This document shows positions 10,254-24,600 of a stretch of DNA of 64,000 nucleotides, piece by piece. How positions within the stretch are numbered: position 1 is the stretch's first letter; the number at the start of each line of letters is the position of its first letter. The notes below the pieces were generated by a model that was given only the letters and a program-made list of their open reading frames with translations, did no database searches and was not told the DNA's origin. The translations under genes and the position numbers were made by a program. This DNA comes from Onchidella celtica (lineage: Eukaryota > Mollusca > Gastropoda > Systellommatophora > Onchidiidae), in contig OZ007575.1 of assembly GCA_963931925.1 (NCBI GenBank), forward strand, positions 40,657,846 through 40,721,845, written 5' to 3'.

Positions 10254-11525
10254 TTGTCATTGATAAAGTAGACTAGAGTCTACCAGGGAAAAAAATCAGA
10301 GCCAAGCCTTTTCAAAAAAGGAGAAATAATATGAGTTTGTACCATGACATTTTATAGGTGTCACTCAGATACCGAGTAGGCCCATCCTTTTGAAAAGTTT
10401 TGGTAGGTGAAGATAGATCTATAGATGCACTAGGTGCGGTCACCAGACAGGAAATAGTAACTGCCTCAGCCTGGAAGTAAACTAAGTTTAGCAAGCTTCT
10501 GACCGGCTAATTTTAATCAGTGAACTCAGGGCTTGTTGATGAACACTTAAATATTGTCTCCCAGTTAACGTGATGGTCAGAACACTTTTCATCTGTTAGT
10601 TAGCATCAACTGCATGTCTGTGCAGTCACTGCAGTGCATGTTGGTGTGGTCACAAGTTGTTGTTCATGGAGTCACCCGCATGTAAGTGCCATCTATGCAT
10701 CTGTGCAATCATTAGGCCTATCAAAATAGATCTGATAATCAACGTTCCCATCCTCTTTTTTTCCAATTTTCCCACTCTTCATGCTGGTATTTTGCCCTAT
10801 TTTTGTGGGCTGCTCTTCACCACCACACCACACCATGCACTTCTTCTTTTTACCTTCCCTAACTCCATCTTTCTTTACCACTCCTCCTGTACTTTTTGTA
10901 TCTTCTTTGTCTATTTTCTTTCCTGTTTTAAAAGAAGGGAGAACTGTTCTCATACAATTTAAGTCACTGAATTTACTAGACCTAGCCTTTGATCAAGTTG
11001 CAAAATGCCTTGAAATATAGCCTATGAATTTGGATGTTGCCACAATATTATTCTTTGTTTCTCATTAAATTCAGTTGTTTACTATTAGCTGGTGTGCACT
11101 GGCTCTTTGGAACCCTTGTTTTGAATACATCATGTAATCATGTTAATAATAAATAATAATGCTGTTGTGATCCCAGTAGATGCACACACAACATTGATGT
11201 CACAGTGCAATTAGATTACCAGTGACTTCACCTCATGCTGGGTGTCAAATGAATGCATGTCAGTGCAGTCAGCACAATATATGCGCATAATTTTTTTAAG
11301 ATTCACACTCATATTACATAATGCCCAGAAAACATATTTTCAATGAAAATCCACTTAAAGTAGAGTGTCCAGAGCACTTCTGTGAGCTTTCACCAGACCA
11401 CTAAATGGAGAAAACTGTTGGGTCACATATTTACCTTTGAACTCAAGAAGTTGCGGGGACACAAAACTTGGAAAGGGTATTGAAGGCAAAATACAAGCTT
11501 AGCCAGTCATATGCGATGTGATGTC
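10254..11525. other. Intergenic or VPS26 first-intron sequence
   Basis: AT-rich. Short open frames on both strands lack domain similarity or convincing splice context. No element recognised. Confidence 0.4.
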
Positions 11526-12316
11526 TTAACGATCACCCTGCGAGCTACCCGTAAAGCCTGCTGTCCGGTCAGTGACTTTACTCACGGAGAATCTTATCTG
11601 GGGTCACTGACCCGAGCCGCTATATGGTGACCACATACACTGTCCACGTGGTTCGGTTTTTATTGATCATTATGAAAACATTCACTGCTATGCCTTATCA
11701 CGCTTGATAATGAATTTACCAGCAATACCTTAGTCTGTCAGTCTCTAATCAATGATCTGACTTGTGATTCCAAACTGGCAGCTGTAGTTTTCATGAGAAC
11801 GAAGCATAATAACTAGCCACGCCCTCCCAAGCCTTACACAAATGGTTTCATCCTGATTGACACATGTATTAATAATAAACCAATGTGGGCATTTGGGGCA
11901 AAGATTATTTCAGAGCTTGTTTCTGATTGGTTCTTAGATACAGACAACTCCAGATGGTGGTCAGCTTGTGAGAAAATGAGATAATATTGCAAATTTGTTG
12001 AGCAACAGTTCGCATGTCGATGTTACATCTTTTGAAAGTGTGGGGAGAGCCTTTGAAAGCTTAGTATAGTCTTTGTGATTCCGACCAGTGGGTCACTGGT
12101 TAACTTGTCCATACCACAATGCCTTTGATTTAGAAGAGATGTTCAGTGAACAATAAGACGGTGGTTATGTCTCAAAAAGGTCGGGGACCCGATGCGTGAA
12201 AATACGGCTTGCGCGTGGCGCGGTCAGCTTGACCTTGCCGACTTTTGCCGCCCATGCGGTGTGAGTGCTTGGGAGTCAATACCGACATTTGTCGCCCTGC
12301 GCAGGGTGAGGGTTAA
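11526..12316 (-). mobile_element. TTAA-flanked MITE (piggyBac-type), copy 1
   Basis: About 790 bp bounded by TTAA on both sides, with imperfect terminal inverted repeats (TTAA-C-(G/C)-ATCACCCTGCG... and ...CGCAGGGTGAGGG-TTAA). It aligns along its length, in inverse orientation, with copy 3 at 31156-31942: for example CACTGGTTAAC near one third and GGCGTGGCTAGT in the middle. No transposase frame, so non-autonomous. Confidence 0.78.
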
Positions 12317-12959
12317 CAAAACATGGATTGGTCACAAAAACACCGGTAAATGAAATTGTATGGAAAAACAAAATACAAATATTGACCGCATCGACATGCT
12401 GGCTGCACATAGTGCATTGACAGTATCTGTAGGGAGTAAAAGTAGGAAGTAATTATTATTGTTGTTGGACCTTGTTGTGTGATAGTGATTATATCTGCAC
12501 AATTTTGGTAAGAAAACATTACTGCAACTTAAGAGAATTGATAAGGTAAGCAAATCAGTGGAGGTGTGTATGATTATGAAGATGGGGCTTCACAACAAAG
12601 CTAATTGGTCTTTGCGGAATTTGACAATTTCTGCTTTGCACTGTACTACTTCACAGCGCTGGGCAAAAAGGGACTGCAAATTAAATGGAAGAAATTCATT
12701 GTCAATAATAAAAGACTCGAGCTGAGACTAAATTGTTACATTAAGATAAAGGGATGTTACTCATATAACTGGAGAGTATTTAATGTGTGATCCTCCTTCT
12801 ATGAGTCACGAATTACAGCTTGCCATGAGCCTGTCAATTTCATGAGCGCATGGCATGTTACAGGTCTTGGCCCGTTGAATCCACAGGCCGGGGCAGTGAA
12901 TGGGCGAAGCATCGAAATACAGCATCAACTTTCCAGGCGTTCATTCTGCATGGGCGTAT

Positions 12960-13696
12960 CAATATGGCAAAGTCAAGCTGCCTGCGCTGTGCGCAAGCCG
13001 TATTTTCACTCATCAGGTCTCTGTCCTCTTTGAGACACAACTACCGTCTTATAAGTCACTGTATCTCTTCTAAATCAAAGGCATTGTGACAAGGACATGT
13101 TAACCAGTGAACCACTGGTCAGAAGCACAAAGATTAAGCTTTCAAACTAAGCTTCTCACACTATCAAAAGGTGTAACATCGACATGTGAACTGTTGCTCA
13201 ACAAATTTGCAGTATTAACTATTATCTCATTTTCTCACAAGCTGACCATCATCTAGAGTAGTCTGTATCTAAGAACAAATCAGAATCAAGCTCAGAATGA
13301 TCTTTGCTCCAAATGCCGACATTAGTTCATTAGTATACAGTGTCAATTTGGATGAAACCATTTGTTTAGGGCTTGGGGGGGGGGGGGGCGTGGCTAGTTG
13401 TCATGCTTCGTTCTCACGAAAATTACAGCTGTCAGTTTGGTATCATAAGTCAGATCATTGGTTAGAGACTTCTATTTAAGAGACAAAGGTTTTGCTGGTT
13501 AATTCATTAATTATCAAGCGTGACGAGGCCTAGCAGCGAACGTTTTCAGACTGATCAAATAAAAACCAAACACGTGGACAGCGCTAGTGTGGTCATCACA
13601 TACGGCAAGGGTCAGTGCGACCCAGATAGAGTCCCCTTGAGTAAGGTCACTGACCGGACAGCGGGCTTTATAGGTAGCGCGCTGGGTGGGGTTTAA
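12960..13696 (+). mobile_element. TTAA-flanked MITE (piggyBac-type), copy 2, left end degraded
   Basis: Same orientation as the 31156 copy. Homology is clear from about 12968 (GTCAAGCTG.CTGCGC) to the right terminus GCGCGCTGGGTGGGG-TTTAA at 13696. The left terminus is too diverged to place. A poly-G tract (about 13375-13388) has expanded where the other copies have only GGGAGGGCG, and part of the element is recast around it. Confidence 0.7.
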
Positions 13697-15540
13697 TAAG
13701 ATATATACTCGTGACTTAATGTAATAGTTCAAGGGTATGTGGTGGAGAGCATTTTTTGGGAGGAATATCAAGGTATACAACTTTAGTCTTCCACCTATTT
13801 CATGTTGTGTGCGTTAATTGCCAAGCCCCGCATCCACCAAGAGGACTAACTTGCCGGGGGGGGGGGGGCGCCCCTGCTACCCCCTGCACACAAGACACTC
13901 CTAAACATTAAAGTCACGTCCCTGTAATATCGCTCTTAACTCAAATGGAATCCTCCCGCATTTTTGGATCCCAAACATTTTATTCCTCCCTCAAGACAAG
14001 CCTCAACATATATTTATTCTTTTGTCATAAGATTTCAGTACATTCTCTATAGAGCCATCTTCATCCTGCTCCTTGTCTTGTTTTCAAATGATGGGCCAGT
14101 GCATTTTCATTGTAGTTCCTGTTCTGTTTTTGTTACACTCTCCCATCATAAATCTTTCACCGCTGCTCTTTCTCTGACAGAGTTCAGTATTATGGAAAAC
14201 AATTACAAATTGAAAATGAATGTCAGTTAACGAAGCTGGTCTGAAATCAGACGGCAGCAGACAAGACTTTTGGCTCATCGCGGGTGACCTTTCGTGTAAC
14301 ATGTATGACATCGGAGAGACAACACGATGTACTAGCGACTGCGGACAGCCTATTTCATGGCATCGTGTATGGTAACAGTAACAAGATCAGCAGGACGGTG
14401 GTTCTGTACTATCCATCCACACTCATGTCTCTCTACTCTTGAGTGTTAGTCCACATTCACCCGCATATCCATTCTCCGTGTGTCCTTAGGCTGAGCAATC
14501 GCCCGTCCTCATTATCAGTCAAAAACACACAGCGACAGAGGACGTATTGAGTCTTTTTTGTTTACGCACTTTCTTGACTTGTCCTCTTCGATAGTGATTT
14601 GGGCTACTTCTCTTGAAACTGGCATTTTTCAAGCCTCCTATTGGTAAACCGAAACTCTTTCTAAACTGAAGAAGAAAAAAACGTGGTCCCGCCGATTTCG
14701 GTTTAACCGTTTTTTGCTGTACTATCATGAATCATAACAATGAGAACATCTAGCATTACATTCAGTTAGGCAGTTGTGGTAACCGATAACTTTAGAAGTT
14801 GGAACAGATGCATGATGGGGGTAGCAGAAAAGAAGAGCACATAATTCTTTAAAACCACATGCTCTGAGAAGGAAAAATTTCAATTCAAGACATGATATTG
14901 ATATCATTCATGTGCGCGGTGCATTTTGGATCAGAAGCAACATATGGCTACTGCGTCTTGTGGCTTGTTTGTTTTTTTAGGTAGATCCAGTTGATTCGTT
15001 TCAAAGTATACAGTAATGTGGGCCATTGGATGATACCAACGTGCCACAGGTGCACATTCCAAAATAGTCTTAGAAACGAAAGCTTTGTCAGTCACATGCA
15101 TTTCCTCCGCTGGAAAACAAAAAAGAAAAACAGTCTGTATCTCTGTGGCTTCAATATGAATAGTATTATCCTTCAATAATGTCACCCAAAAAAACTGCCA
15201 TTTAAGACTCTTATTTACCTAACAACCATGCTGGACCTCAGTTGTATTTACTTCTACCAGACTATCACATAAAGTTGCTATGGTGCTGAGCATTAAATAA
15301 ATTGTTTTCATGCTAAACCAATCCTTCATGTCTCTATTTTTTTTTTTTTAGCAATTTGTAAAATTAGGTTGAGAGATGTAGTTTGGCTCTTACTCTTACA
15401 GAATGTAAAGAATTTGAACAGGAAGGAACATACTTTGACTTTGCCAGTAGAATGAAATGTAATGTCCTTTACTCAGTTGACAAATACAAAGCGATATATT
15501 GGAAAATATCAACTTTTACTTATTAATTTTTATTTTTCAG
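13697..15540. other. Presumed VPS26 intron or upstream sequence
   Basis: No coding exon recognised. It contains a poly-G tract at about 13856-13868 and a moderately CpG-rich part (14230-14700) with the alternative ATG|GTAACA candidate at 14369. Confidence 0.4.
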
Positions 15541-15684
15541 AGCTTTTTTGGCTTTGGGCAGAGTGCGGAGGTAGACATTGTCTTAGACGGACAAGAAAAT
15601 CGCAGAACAGCAGAGATCAAAACAGAAGATGGTAAAAGAGAGAAATACTTCCTCTATTTTGATGGTGAAACAGTTTCTGGAAAG
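15541..15684 (+). CDS. VPS26: VPS26 exon 2
   Basis: Residues 2-49 (SFFGFGQSAEVDIVLDGQEN to DGETVSGK). Acceptor TTTTTATTTTTCAG|AGC, donor AAG|GTATGC, phase 0 at both ends. The frame has no ATG next to the acceptor, so the Met must come from an upstream exon. Confidence 0.95.
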
Positions 15685-18600
15685 GTATGCGGCCCAAAAT
15701 TTGAAAGGAAGAATAACAGATTTTAGCTGATGTTATGTGGCAGTGTTGTCTAATACTAATATCCCTGTAATGATTTATTGAGAAAATGATTCAAGTTTAG
15801 TTTAATAAATGTGGTTTGCAATTTTGAAAATTGTGAGTATGATTTTGTAACATAACAAATGTGACATGGTGAATACATGAAGGGGGCTTGTTCCCCTGTC
15901 CCTAGCAGTTGGGGCACTGGTTTGTCTAATTATTCCCAAGATTTGCTTTGATATGTGTTGCCAATGGAACTCAAAGAATAATTAGGCCCCTATTAATGTT
16001 ACAAAGCCTTTGGACTTGGTTATGTTCTATTCAGTGGACTTCCAAGGAAAAATATAAATGTATTTCCTGCTCTTTCAGTTGTGTTAACAGAAACAGTAGT
16101 GCTTCTAGTCAGTTATTATCTTATTATTCAGCATGTTACAGTTTTAATAACGTTTTTAGAAATATCTGGCCAGAAATACTGTCACCCCAGTCAGAAAACA
16201 TTCCTCACCTCAGTTACTGAGTTAGGGAGTGCAATAACCATTGTCAGTCATTCTGCTGCCGAAACCCATCATCATCATTGCCTTTCTCACCCTGGATCAG
16301 GGTATAGGCCACCAACAAACACTTTCCATCCCTCTCTATCATGGGCCAGTCTCTTTACATTATTCCAAGTCTTTCCGCTTTGTTGCACATCATTTTCTCT
16401 GGCTCTTCTCCACGTTCCGCGCGGCCTTCCTCTTGATCTCTTGCCCTGGGGATTCCAATCCAATACCTTCTTCGTGATGCTGTTTCCTGGCCTCCTGAGA
16501 GTGTGGCCGATCCATCTCCATCGCCTCCTACCAATTTCCTCTCTGACTGGGCTCTGTCTTGTTCTTTTCCATACAATTTCATTGCTGACCTTGTCTGTCC
16601 ATCTGATCTTAAGTAGCTTCCTCAAACATCTGTTGATGAAAACTTGGATTCTCTTTATGCAGGCCTGGGATGCATTCCAAGTCTCACATCCATACAACAG
16701 GACTGACTTCACATTCGAGTTGAATATCCTCAGCTTGCCGAAACCCACCTGCCTTTAAATTCAATTGCAATACTGTCTGCAACTTGGATTGAATGCTAAA
16801 GATATAAATAGCAGCAGTTTGGGCATCATATTTCTTTTTTCAGTTCTGAGTTCTTGTAAACATTGCGGGGCTGTGCAACATACAACCTTTTCTTTTTCCC
16901 CAATTTTGACTTTGCTTATAGCCCTGCTGCGACCCCACAGTTTTTCTGTGGTTTTTATGCTATTTTGTAAATTAATATGACATGCCAGTAAATATGTCTA
17001 CAAAAATTCAGTCATTTTCTTAGATTGCTTTCTGGTTTTAAAAATATCATTTCATATAAAAAATTTATTTTCAACTCTTGCGTTATTAATACCATTTCTT
17101 CACACTGTAGTACAGTTTCATATGTTTCTCCACTTATGTACTTTGAAGCATACATTATGGTTTATAGCATACATTATGGGCCATGTAATAATATCAGTGG
17201 AATGTTAAGTAGATGAAAGGTTTACTTTATTTTACTTTACTTTACTTTACTTTCTCAAGATATGCAACAAGAGGATAAAGAAATCTGCAGTTGAAATAAT
17301 GCTGAAAAATATTTATATCTGACGGTGACAATAAGAATTTGAAAACTGTACCCACATTTTCATTTCGCTGTTTATATAAAAATGTAAAGTTACATTACAA
17401 AATCTGTGGAAGATTTTTCCTGATGAGTTTTTGAAAGAGTGGATTATATATGGCTACAGTGTTAATTTGGATATTCATTTTGTTTTCCAAAACGCTGACG
17501 TTGCAAAAGTGTCCACACATAATTTTGTCATTCCTTTCCTTTCTGTGGGTTACTAGTAACTAGTTAGGGTCATGGTTTAATTTCTACTCTTATTTTGTAC
17601 CAACCGTTGGTTAGAAATTATTTGTTACTGTTACTGCAATGTTTGTTTTTCAGGTGAATATAACTTTGAAGAAAAGTGGAAGCAAATTAGAACATCAGGG
17701 AATCAAAATAGAGTTCATAGGCCAAATAGGTGAGTTTTTCCCATTTTTAATTGACATTTACTGACACTAGAGGGGTAAATGTAGCAGTTGTTGAGTTTTG
17801 AAGGAGAGATTTTTTTTTAAAATGCCAGAGATAAAAATTGTAGCCTGAATGTTTGTCAGCAGATGTTAAAAAATTATGTGGAGATGTTGCAGTTGTATTT
17901 TTTGTTTTGTTTTTAGATTTGTAGAACAATATTGACTTACTTATTGTGTCAGCCCTATTTGGGAGGTTGTTTTAATTAACAGAAGATAGACTGGTGAATG
18001 ACACACTGGACAGACAAAGTTCACTGGATAAGTGGTTCAGATTTGCAGAGAATTGAATTATTATGTACAATTTCTTTCTTTATTAAAGTATGCAAGGGGC
18101 GTCCCTGCACCACGTGTCTTCAAGTTGCTGTGCGGGTTCTTTGTTTCAACCACTTTTGGGCATTTGATCTTGTAGTAAATCCTTTGTAAATATTGACAGC
18201 GTTTTGTGACATTGTGTGGAAGTATAGTGTAATGTGAGAAGGCTGATTCTAATTCTATTACTTTTGTTGACCAGATCAATTTGCAGAGGAAGCAAAGGAG
18301 GGTAGATGAAATTTTTCTTGGATTGGTTACAATTGGTCTTGTGTATGTTTCTCACAGAATTGTACTATGACAGAGGCAACCATCATGAATTCACATCACT
18401 GGTCAAAGAGCTTGCAAGACCAGGAGAGCTCACCCAGAATGTCAGTTACAATTTTGAGTTTTCACAAGTGGAAAAACCCTATGAATCTTATACAGGAGCA
18501 AATGTTAGGTTACGGTAAGATGATTAGTACATACTATTGGGCTGTTTAGACAAGGTGGTCTAGAGGCAAGATGCTCGCCTCTCATGCCAAAGGTACCGAG

Positions 18601-21600
18601 TTCAAAACCCGGCCGGTGCAGGGATGTTGGAATTTTGGGATTTTTCTCATATTTTCGTGTCCCTGATCCTTTTGGGGGGGGGGGGGGGTGTAGGATCAAG
18701 TACCTAGTCTTCTCGGATAAGGACGACAAAATTGGGAGGACCCGTGTGCACATCGCGCACGTTAAAGATACCTTGGCAGTTGGAAATCAAAAAGAGCAGG
18801 CCAAAGAGGCCGCTGCCCAGGCAAAATCAATAAAAATTCATCCCTCCCACACACACCTTTAAAAAAAAAACCGCCAACCGGCGCGACACTGACGATGCGC
18901 CTGCACCAGTTGTAACTGGGTGCAATGGCACAAAGGCAAATTTCCCAAATGGGATTAAAGTAGTATACAAATACAAATATTGTGAAATTTTTATTTTATA
19001 ATGTGAATTAACAGTATGACATTTATTATCGTCATATTAGCATATGAAGTTTATCCTGTCAGTTTCTTCCAAATACACTGTATGTTGTTGTAGTGAAGTC
19101 TGTATTACTTGCCTTATGCTGGATGGAGAAGTGAAAGAATGAGAACTTGGACACGTAACCAATAGCAGATTGTGGAGTTTTCATAAATAATAAATTGCAT
19201 TTTGAATTTTTTTGCTTGTGTTTGATATTGTGCATTTTCTTTATACCAATACTGATTACCTTGTATTTCATCTCATTAGGTACTTTTTGCGTGTGACAAT
19301 TGTCAAACGCATCTCTGACACCGTGAAAGAGTTAGATATCGTTGTCCACACATTGTCACAGTATCCAGAGATGAATTCAAGCATCAAGATGGAAGTTGGA
19401 ATTGAAGACTGTCTACATATTGAATTTGAGTACAACAAATCCAAGTGAGTGTAGTGTGTATAATGTCAGAATATAATTGTCAACAGAATAAATGAAGTCA
19501 TTCTCAGTTTAAATTGGTGTCACACAAGGATAGTATTATATATAATAACAATTGTAAAATGATGATGAATTATGATTTGCTGTCTGCGCAGTGACATCAG
19601 TAGAAACCAGGATTGAAGATGAGTATAGAATTCAAATGATTTGTTATAGTGTATTGGTTAAATTTCCAATCTTTTTCATTTGAGCCTACAGAAAAGTGAA
19701 ATTTTTAACTTCTCAATAACATAATTTCTATCAGATAGTTTACCCATGTTCACATACAATCGTATTTTGTCATCATAACACTGCTGCTGTTCAAGATACC
19801 ACTTGAAAGATGTGATAGTTGGTAAGATCTATTTTCTCCTGGTGAGAATCAAAATTCGATATATGGAGCTTGCGATAGTGCGGAGAGAAACCACAGGGGC
19901 AGGTAACCAAGAATGCTTACATATGACAGAGAATATATTTTTATGGAATGTAATCATTCATTGTATAGATGTGCTATTAATAGGTGTCTTTCAATATTAG
20001 TTCCATAGCTTTTCTTGTTCACAGTTTATAGTCTATTTATGTGATGTGTAGCTTTTTCATGTCCTGTTTTTTCATAAGAAAGGATCTCCCTGTTAGAGGA
20101 AAGCAGTAGCTTTTTACTTCTAAAATAGTGGATTATGTGCCTTCAGTCCGTATATTAGTGAGAATAACATATCTGGACATGTTGGAACACTAAGCATGAG
20201 TAGAAATTCCTTATTCAGGTTTATCATTATCTGTTTCTGCATAGATTTGTGATTCTCATTCAGACAATTAGAACAATGCGAAGAATACAAATTTGTTGAC
20301 ATTGCTATCTCAGATATTATCTGTGATGGAGCTTAATTTGATGCTGTTGGTTGCAACAAGCCTATCATAAAATTCATTGATAGGTTGTCACCTAATTTAT
20401 ATTTTCACATGAAAGAAAGATTGTAACTAATTTCATTCTTATGCGAGATGTGTATTAATTTATTCTTGAGATTTTCAGAGTCGATCTCATTTGATGCACA
20501 ACCATTTGGCATCGTGTTGTATACACCTTTGTTGTATACACCTTCATTCATTTGGTCAGACTTAAATAATTATTAACAGACACTTCTTTAAAAATTTGAC
20601 TCTTTGATGGCCAGATTGCCTGACATTGGTGAAAGTGTGCAACAGATAACATGAATCAGTATTTTGCACAGGCAGAGTAGTCTAAATTAAACATACATTG
20701 GGACAAAAGACTGATTATAAGTTCACAAAGTGTGAGTGTAATAATTAAGAAAACGAGGCAAACATGATCTCAGTCGTTTTTCCATTATGGTAGATAATAT
20801 ACCCAACAATTTACTGTGATTCATCCATGTATGTAGCACTAATGTGATAAATATAAAAAACATCAATGCACTGCTATTTCAAACAAGTCATTAGAAGGGT
20901 GAAGCTTCTGCTCCATGATCATCAGTTTGTGACCTACAGTACACAGATTAGAAACAAATTATGAAGAGTAAATGAAAGTAGAGAGATTTCCTCACAACCT
21001 TACCAAGCATGATTTCTAAAATTGTTTGAATTCATCTGTGTTTCTGGAGTACGGTACCATTATCACATTTATTTTTATTGCCTTGGGTTATATATAAAAA
21101 CAATGCTTTTTTATTATTGCTGTTCCAAGTATGCCTGTTTCACTTCTGATTTCCGTGAAAACATGCACACAAGCAATAGCTGGCAAATAGAATTATACAA
21201 GTTTGGAAAGTTGAGAAGTTTGGAAATTTCTGAAACACCGATGTACAATCACATTTTGCATTTCCTCTTTTAGAACATGCCATAATCTTCATGTGACTGG
21301 AAGTGTTTAGATCTTTCCCATATGAATTTTGTATATATATGTATTATTTGCAGCATTAATGCATTGGTCAAAGAGAAATTGATCTAACATTCTTATTTGG
21401 CAGCAGTTACTTTCTTCTTCTGTCACTGATGATATCAAAAATGAAAAAAGAGTTTTCATACCAAAATTCTGGGTGAGTTGTTACGGGCATTAAACTGATA
21501 GTTGTTATGTGACGCAGGACAAAGGGTTCCAATGAGGTAATTTGTGAATATTCTCATTGCTCCATAAAATCTTCACTTGTTTGTTTTACTGTCAGTTCAG

Positions 21601-24600
21601 CTTATTTATACTCTAAACATTTGAATTCAAACAGTGCATTCCACATACCACTGAAGCTTTCTTTGCGCCCCTTTTTGGTATAGTTTGATATGATCAGTGA
21701 TAGATTTTAGTATTTAAATGTTGAGATTTGTGTTAGTTGGTACTGTTATGAGCTTTTCCTTTTCTTTCTTTTGTCATTTTCCGTTGGCCCACAGACCTAT
21801 GTTACTTCTGTTTTGGTTTCCAGATATCATTTAAAAGATGTGATAGTGGGTAAAATTTACTTCTTGCTGGTGAGAATCAAAATCAAGCACATGGAACTCC
21901 AGGTGATCAAACGAGAGACCACAGGCACAGGTACTTTTGCACTAACAGGTACAAAGGCAATGACATGTACATACACACACATGCAGACAGAACTGGTATG
22001 GAGACTATTATTTCCTCTGGATTTGGGGCTATGAACAGCTATTTGGTTTGTTGCTTTCAGTTTTTACTGCATAAAGATTTTACTTTTTCCTGTATTTGTG
22101 CCATAGAGAACCCCTCTTTCTTTTTTTAAGCTGTTGGACTTTATTAGGCATTATGATGATTTATCTTGGGTTTTGCAGCTTTTCCATGTTACTGAATGGA
22201 AGAATATATATATAAACAATTCTAGAATCTATAAGAACAACTGATTTTTTTCACGTCTCTGACTGAAGACTTCAGAACGTTCAGAATGCAAATGAGAGTG
22301 AAGTGCACATTGAATTTAGGCTTTCCACTTTGTAATCTTAATTGTTATCTTTGAAAGTAAAGTGGCTTTATCAGTTACGCCTCATGTCTCACAGGACTAT
22401 ATAGACGACAGCGACATGGTAAATAATTTCATTGTTTCATCATTGTTCAGATTTGAAGTTGTTCATTTGATTTGAACTCTTATACAAAAGAGTTGAGTAG
22501 TTAAAATACAGAAGTGAAGTTATTAAAATTAATGAGTTAAAAAGTCAGTAACTTGCACAATGCAGACTTTATAGTTGTCAAAGAGAACATGAATCAGATC
22601 AGCTGAACTAGAATTAATGAATTTAATGTACGACTATACTAATCTGCTTATAATAACAGTTTTTGATAGGTAAACAGAAATCCACAGACAGCAACATGGG
22701 GATCTTGTATTGTATTTCCAAGACCCATTGTGATTGTTTGTAGAGCTTATTAAACAGTGACTAATGGTGCAAAAAAAAAGAGGGAAAAAAGGGAACATGA
22801 TACATTCATATCCTGCATTAAAATTGTATCTTGGTGCGTTGTTGTACCCTTTTCCTTGATTGCAAACCTATTGTATTTCTTTTTATTTCTTTTTTTCTTT
22901 TTGTTTTATTTTGGTGATGCAGTCATTTGTTTGATTCACTGCATGATTTGAGTGTCTTTTTTCATCTATTTTTCTCTCACACCTGTTACTGTTTGATGTA
23001 TCAGATGACATCTGATTATATTTTTGTTCAATTAATGTTGTGCTATCAGTGTCTATGACACACATCAGCTGTGGTTTTAGAACAGGTATGGTTAATGTGA
23101 AACTGGATATTTGCAGCACATTTCTGGTAACCGTTGGAACTTTGGGGGTGATTCTGTTATGATAGGTTAATTTCATTTCGTGTCATATTATCTCACCCTG
23201 GATTCCTTAAAGAAATTTGAATGCAGAATATTTTCTGTCAGAGGGAAGGCTCAATAATAGATCTAATTGCAAATATGCCCACAGCCTGTTAAGGTCAGAC
23301 TAGACAAATCTGTTGAGGTTATTATTTCTATGGTGTTCAGATCATTGAAACAGTTTCATCATGTTTTGTTACCATCAGTATTGATCTCTCTTTAAAACCA
23401 GAGTTGTCTCCTTGCATCATGATTAATAAAATAGTAATTAAGTAAAAGTTGTTTCGAAGTGTTCTTTGAAACATCCAGAATTCTTGTTAAACATTAAAAC
23501 ATTAAGGCTGTTTCTATTCCTTTTGCGTTTGCTAGTTGGGAATAATGTTAATGAGAAGCATGCATGCAGGGAATCAGATCCAACGCCATTTTTTTTTAAT
23601 GACTTTCCAGCTTGCTTTTTTTTAAACTGGGGTGTAAGTTGGACTTGATAATATATATTTATGCAAATGCAGTAATATGGTGCACTCATTGCTGTTACTT
23701 TACTTCAGTATTCTTTTAAAATTGCCTGACTGTATCAAGAAGTTTAACTTTAATCAGAGCCATTTATAAAACATTTAATATCTGCAGGACCAAACACATT
23801 CAACGAGAATGAAACAATTGCCAAGTATGAAATCATGGATGGTGCGCCAGTCAGAGGTAAGTGTGATGAGTACGTCTAGGAACTGAAATGTTGAATTGGC
23901 ATGATGACAGGGTGATCTATGTCAACCGCTAATTGAAAGTGCTGATTTAATAATAATACTCATTTTTCAAGACACTTAACAGACTTGACACCTGAGAGGG
24001 TGCCTTCTGGTTGTCTTGGAAGTCACAGCATGTTTGAGATTATTTGCAGAAAAAGAATAAGGTGAACCAAAATTTATTGGCGACGTCTGCGCGGACATTT
24101 CAACAGTTCTAGTGTTTCTGCCAGTAGACAAAAACTTCTTCAGTGCACCAAACTAAATCTAATTTTTCAAGAAGCCACCAGTATTCTCAGTGTCGTATAA
24201 ATGCATTAGAATATCATTCAACAAAATAATTCCTATCCCCTTGCAAAACTGTCAGGGTAAGCTCACATCATCCTTGAAGAGGGATTAGTAGTTCATGTCG
24301 TAGAGATCGTTCAGTCTTGAAATAATACTCTTTGTCTGTGATTTTGGTTGTTAGACGTATGAGATTGACAAATTATATCCTAATCAACTTTGTAGTAGGA
24401 ACATGGGACAGCTTTTTGCAAAAATTCATTAGTTTCTTAGATATAAAAACGTATATTTACTTTAGCATATCTATGCTTATTTTTATGCTGTGGGGCAATT
24501 AAATTCTCATTGTCAATGAAGAATTTAGGCACTTCGATATTGAAGAATGCTATCTGTCGCACGCAGGAGAGTCGATACCTATACGATTGTTCTTGAGTGG

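Noticed and set aside
11526-12316. Protein-coding gene within the MITE
   Set aside because: No open frame is shared between the three copies.
15499-15540. VPS26 start within the exon 2 open frame (MENINF...)
   Set aside because: The first codon is TTG and the residues come from the intron's polypyrimidine tract and acceptor; conserved sequence starts exactly at 15541.
18549-18625. tRNA gene
   Set aside because: Has box A/B-like motifs but no proper cloverleaf, and occurs in several copies with a common non-tRNA body, so it is a SINE head.
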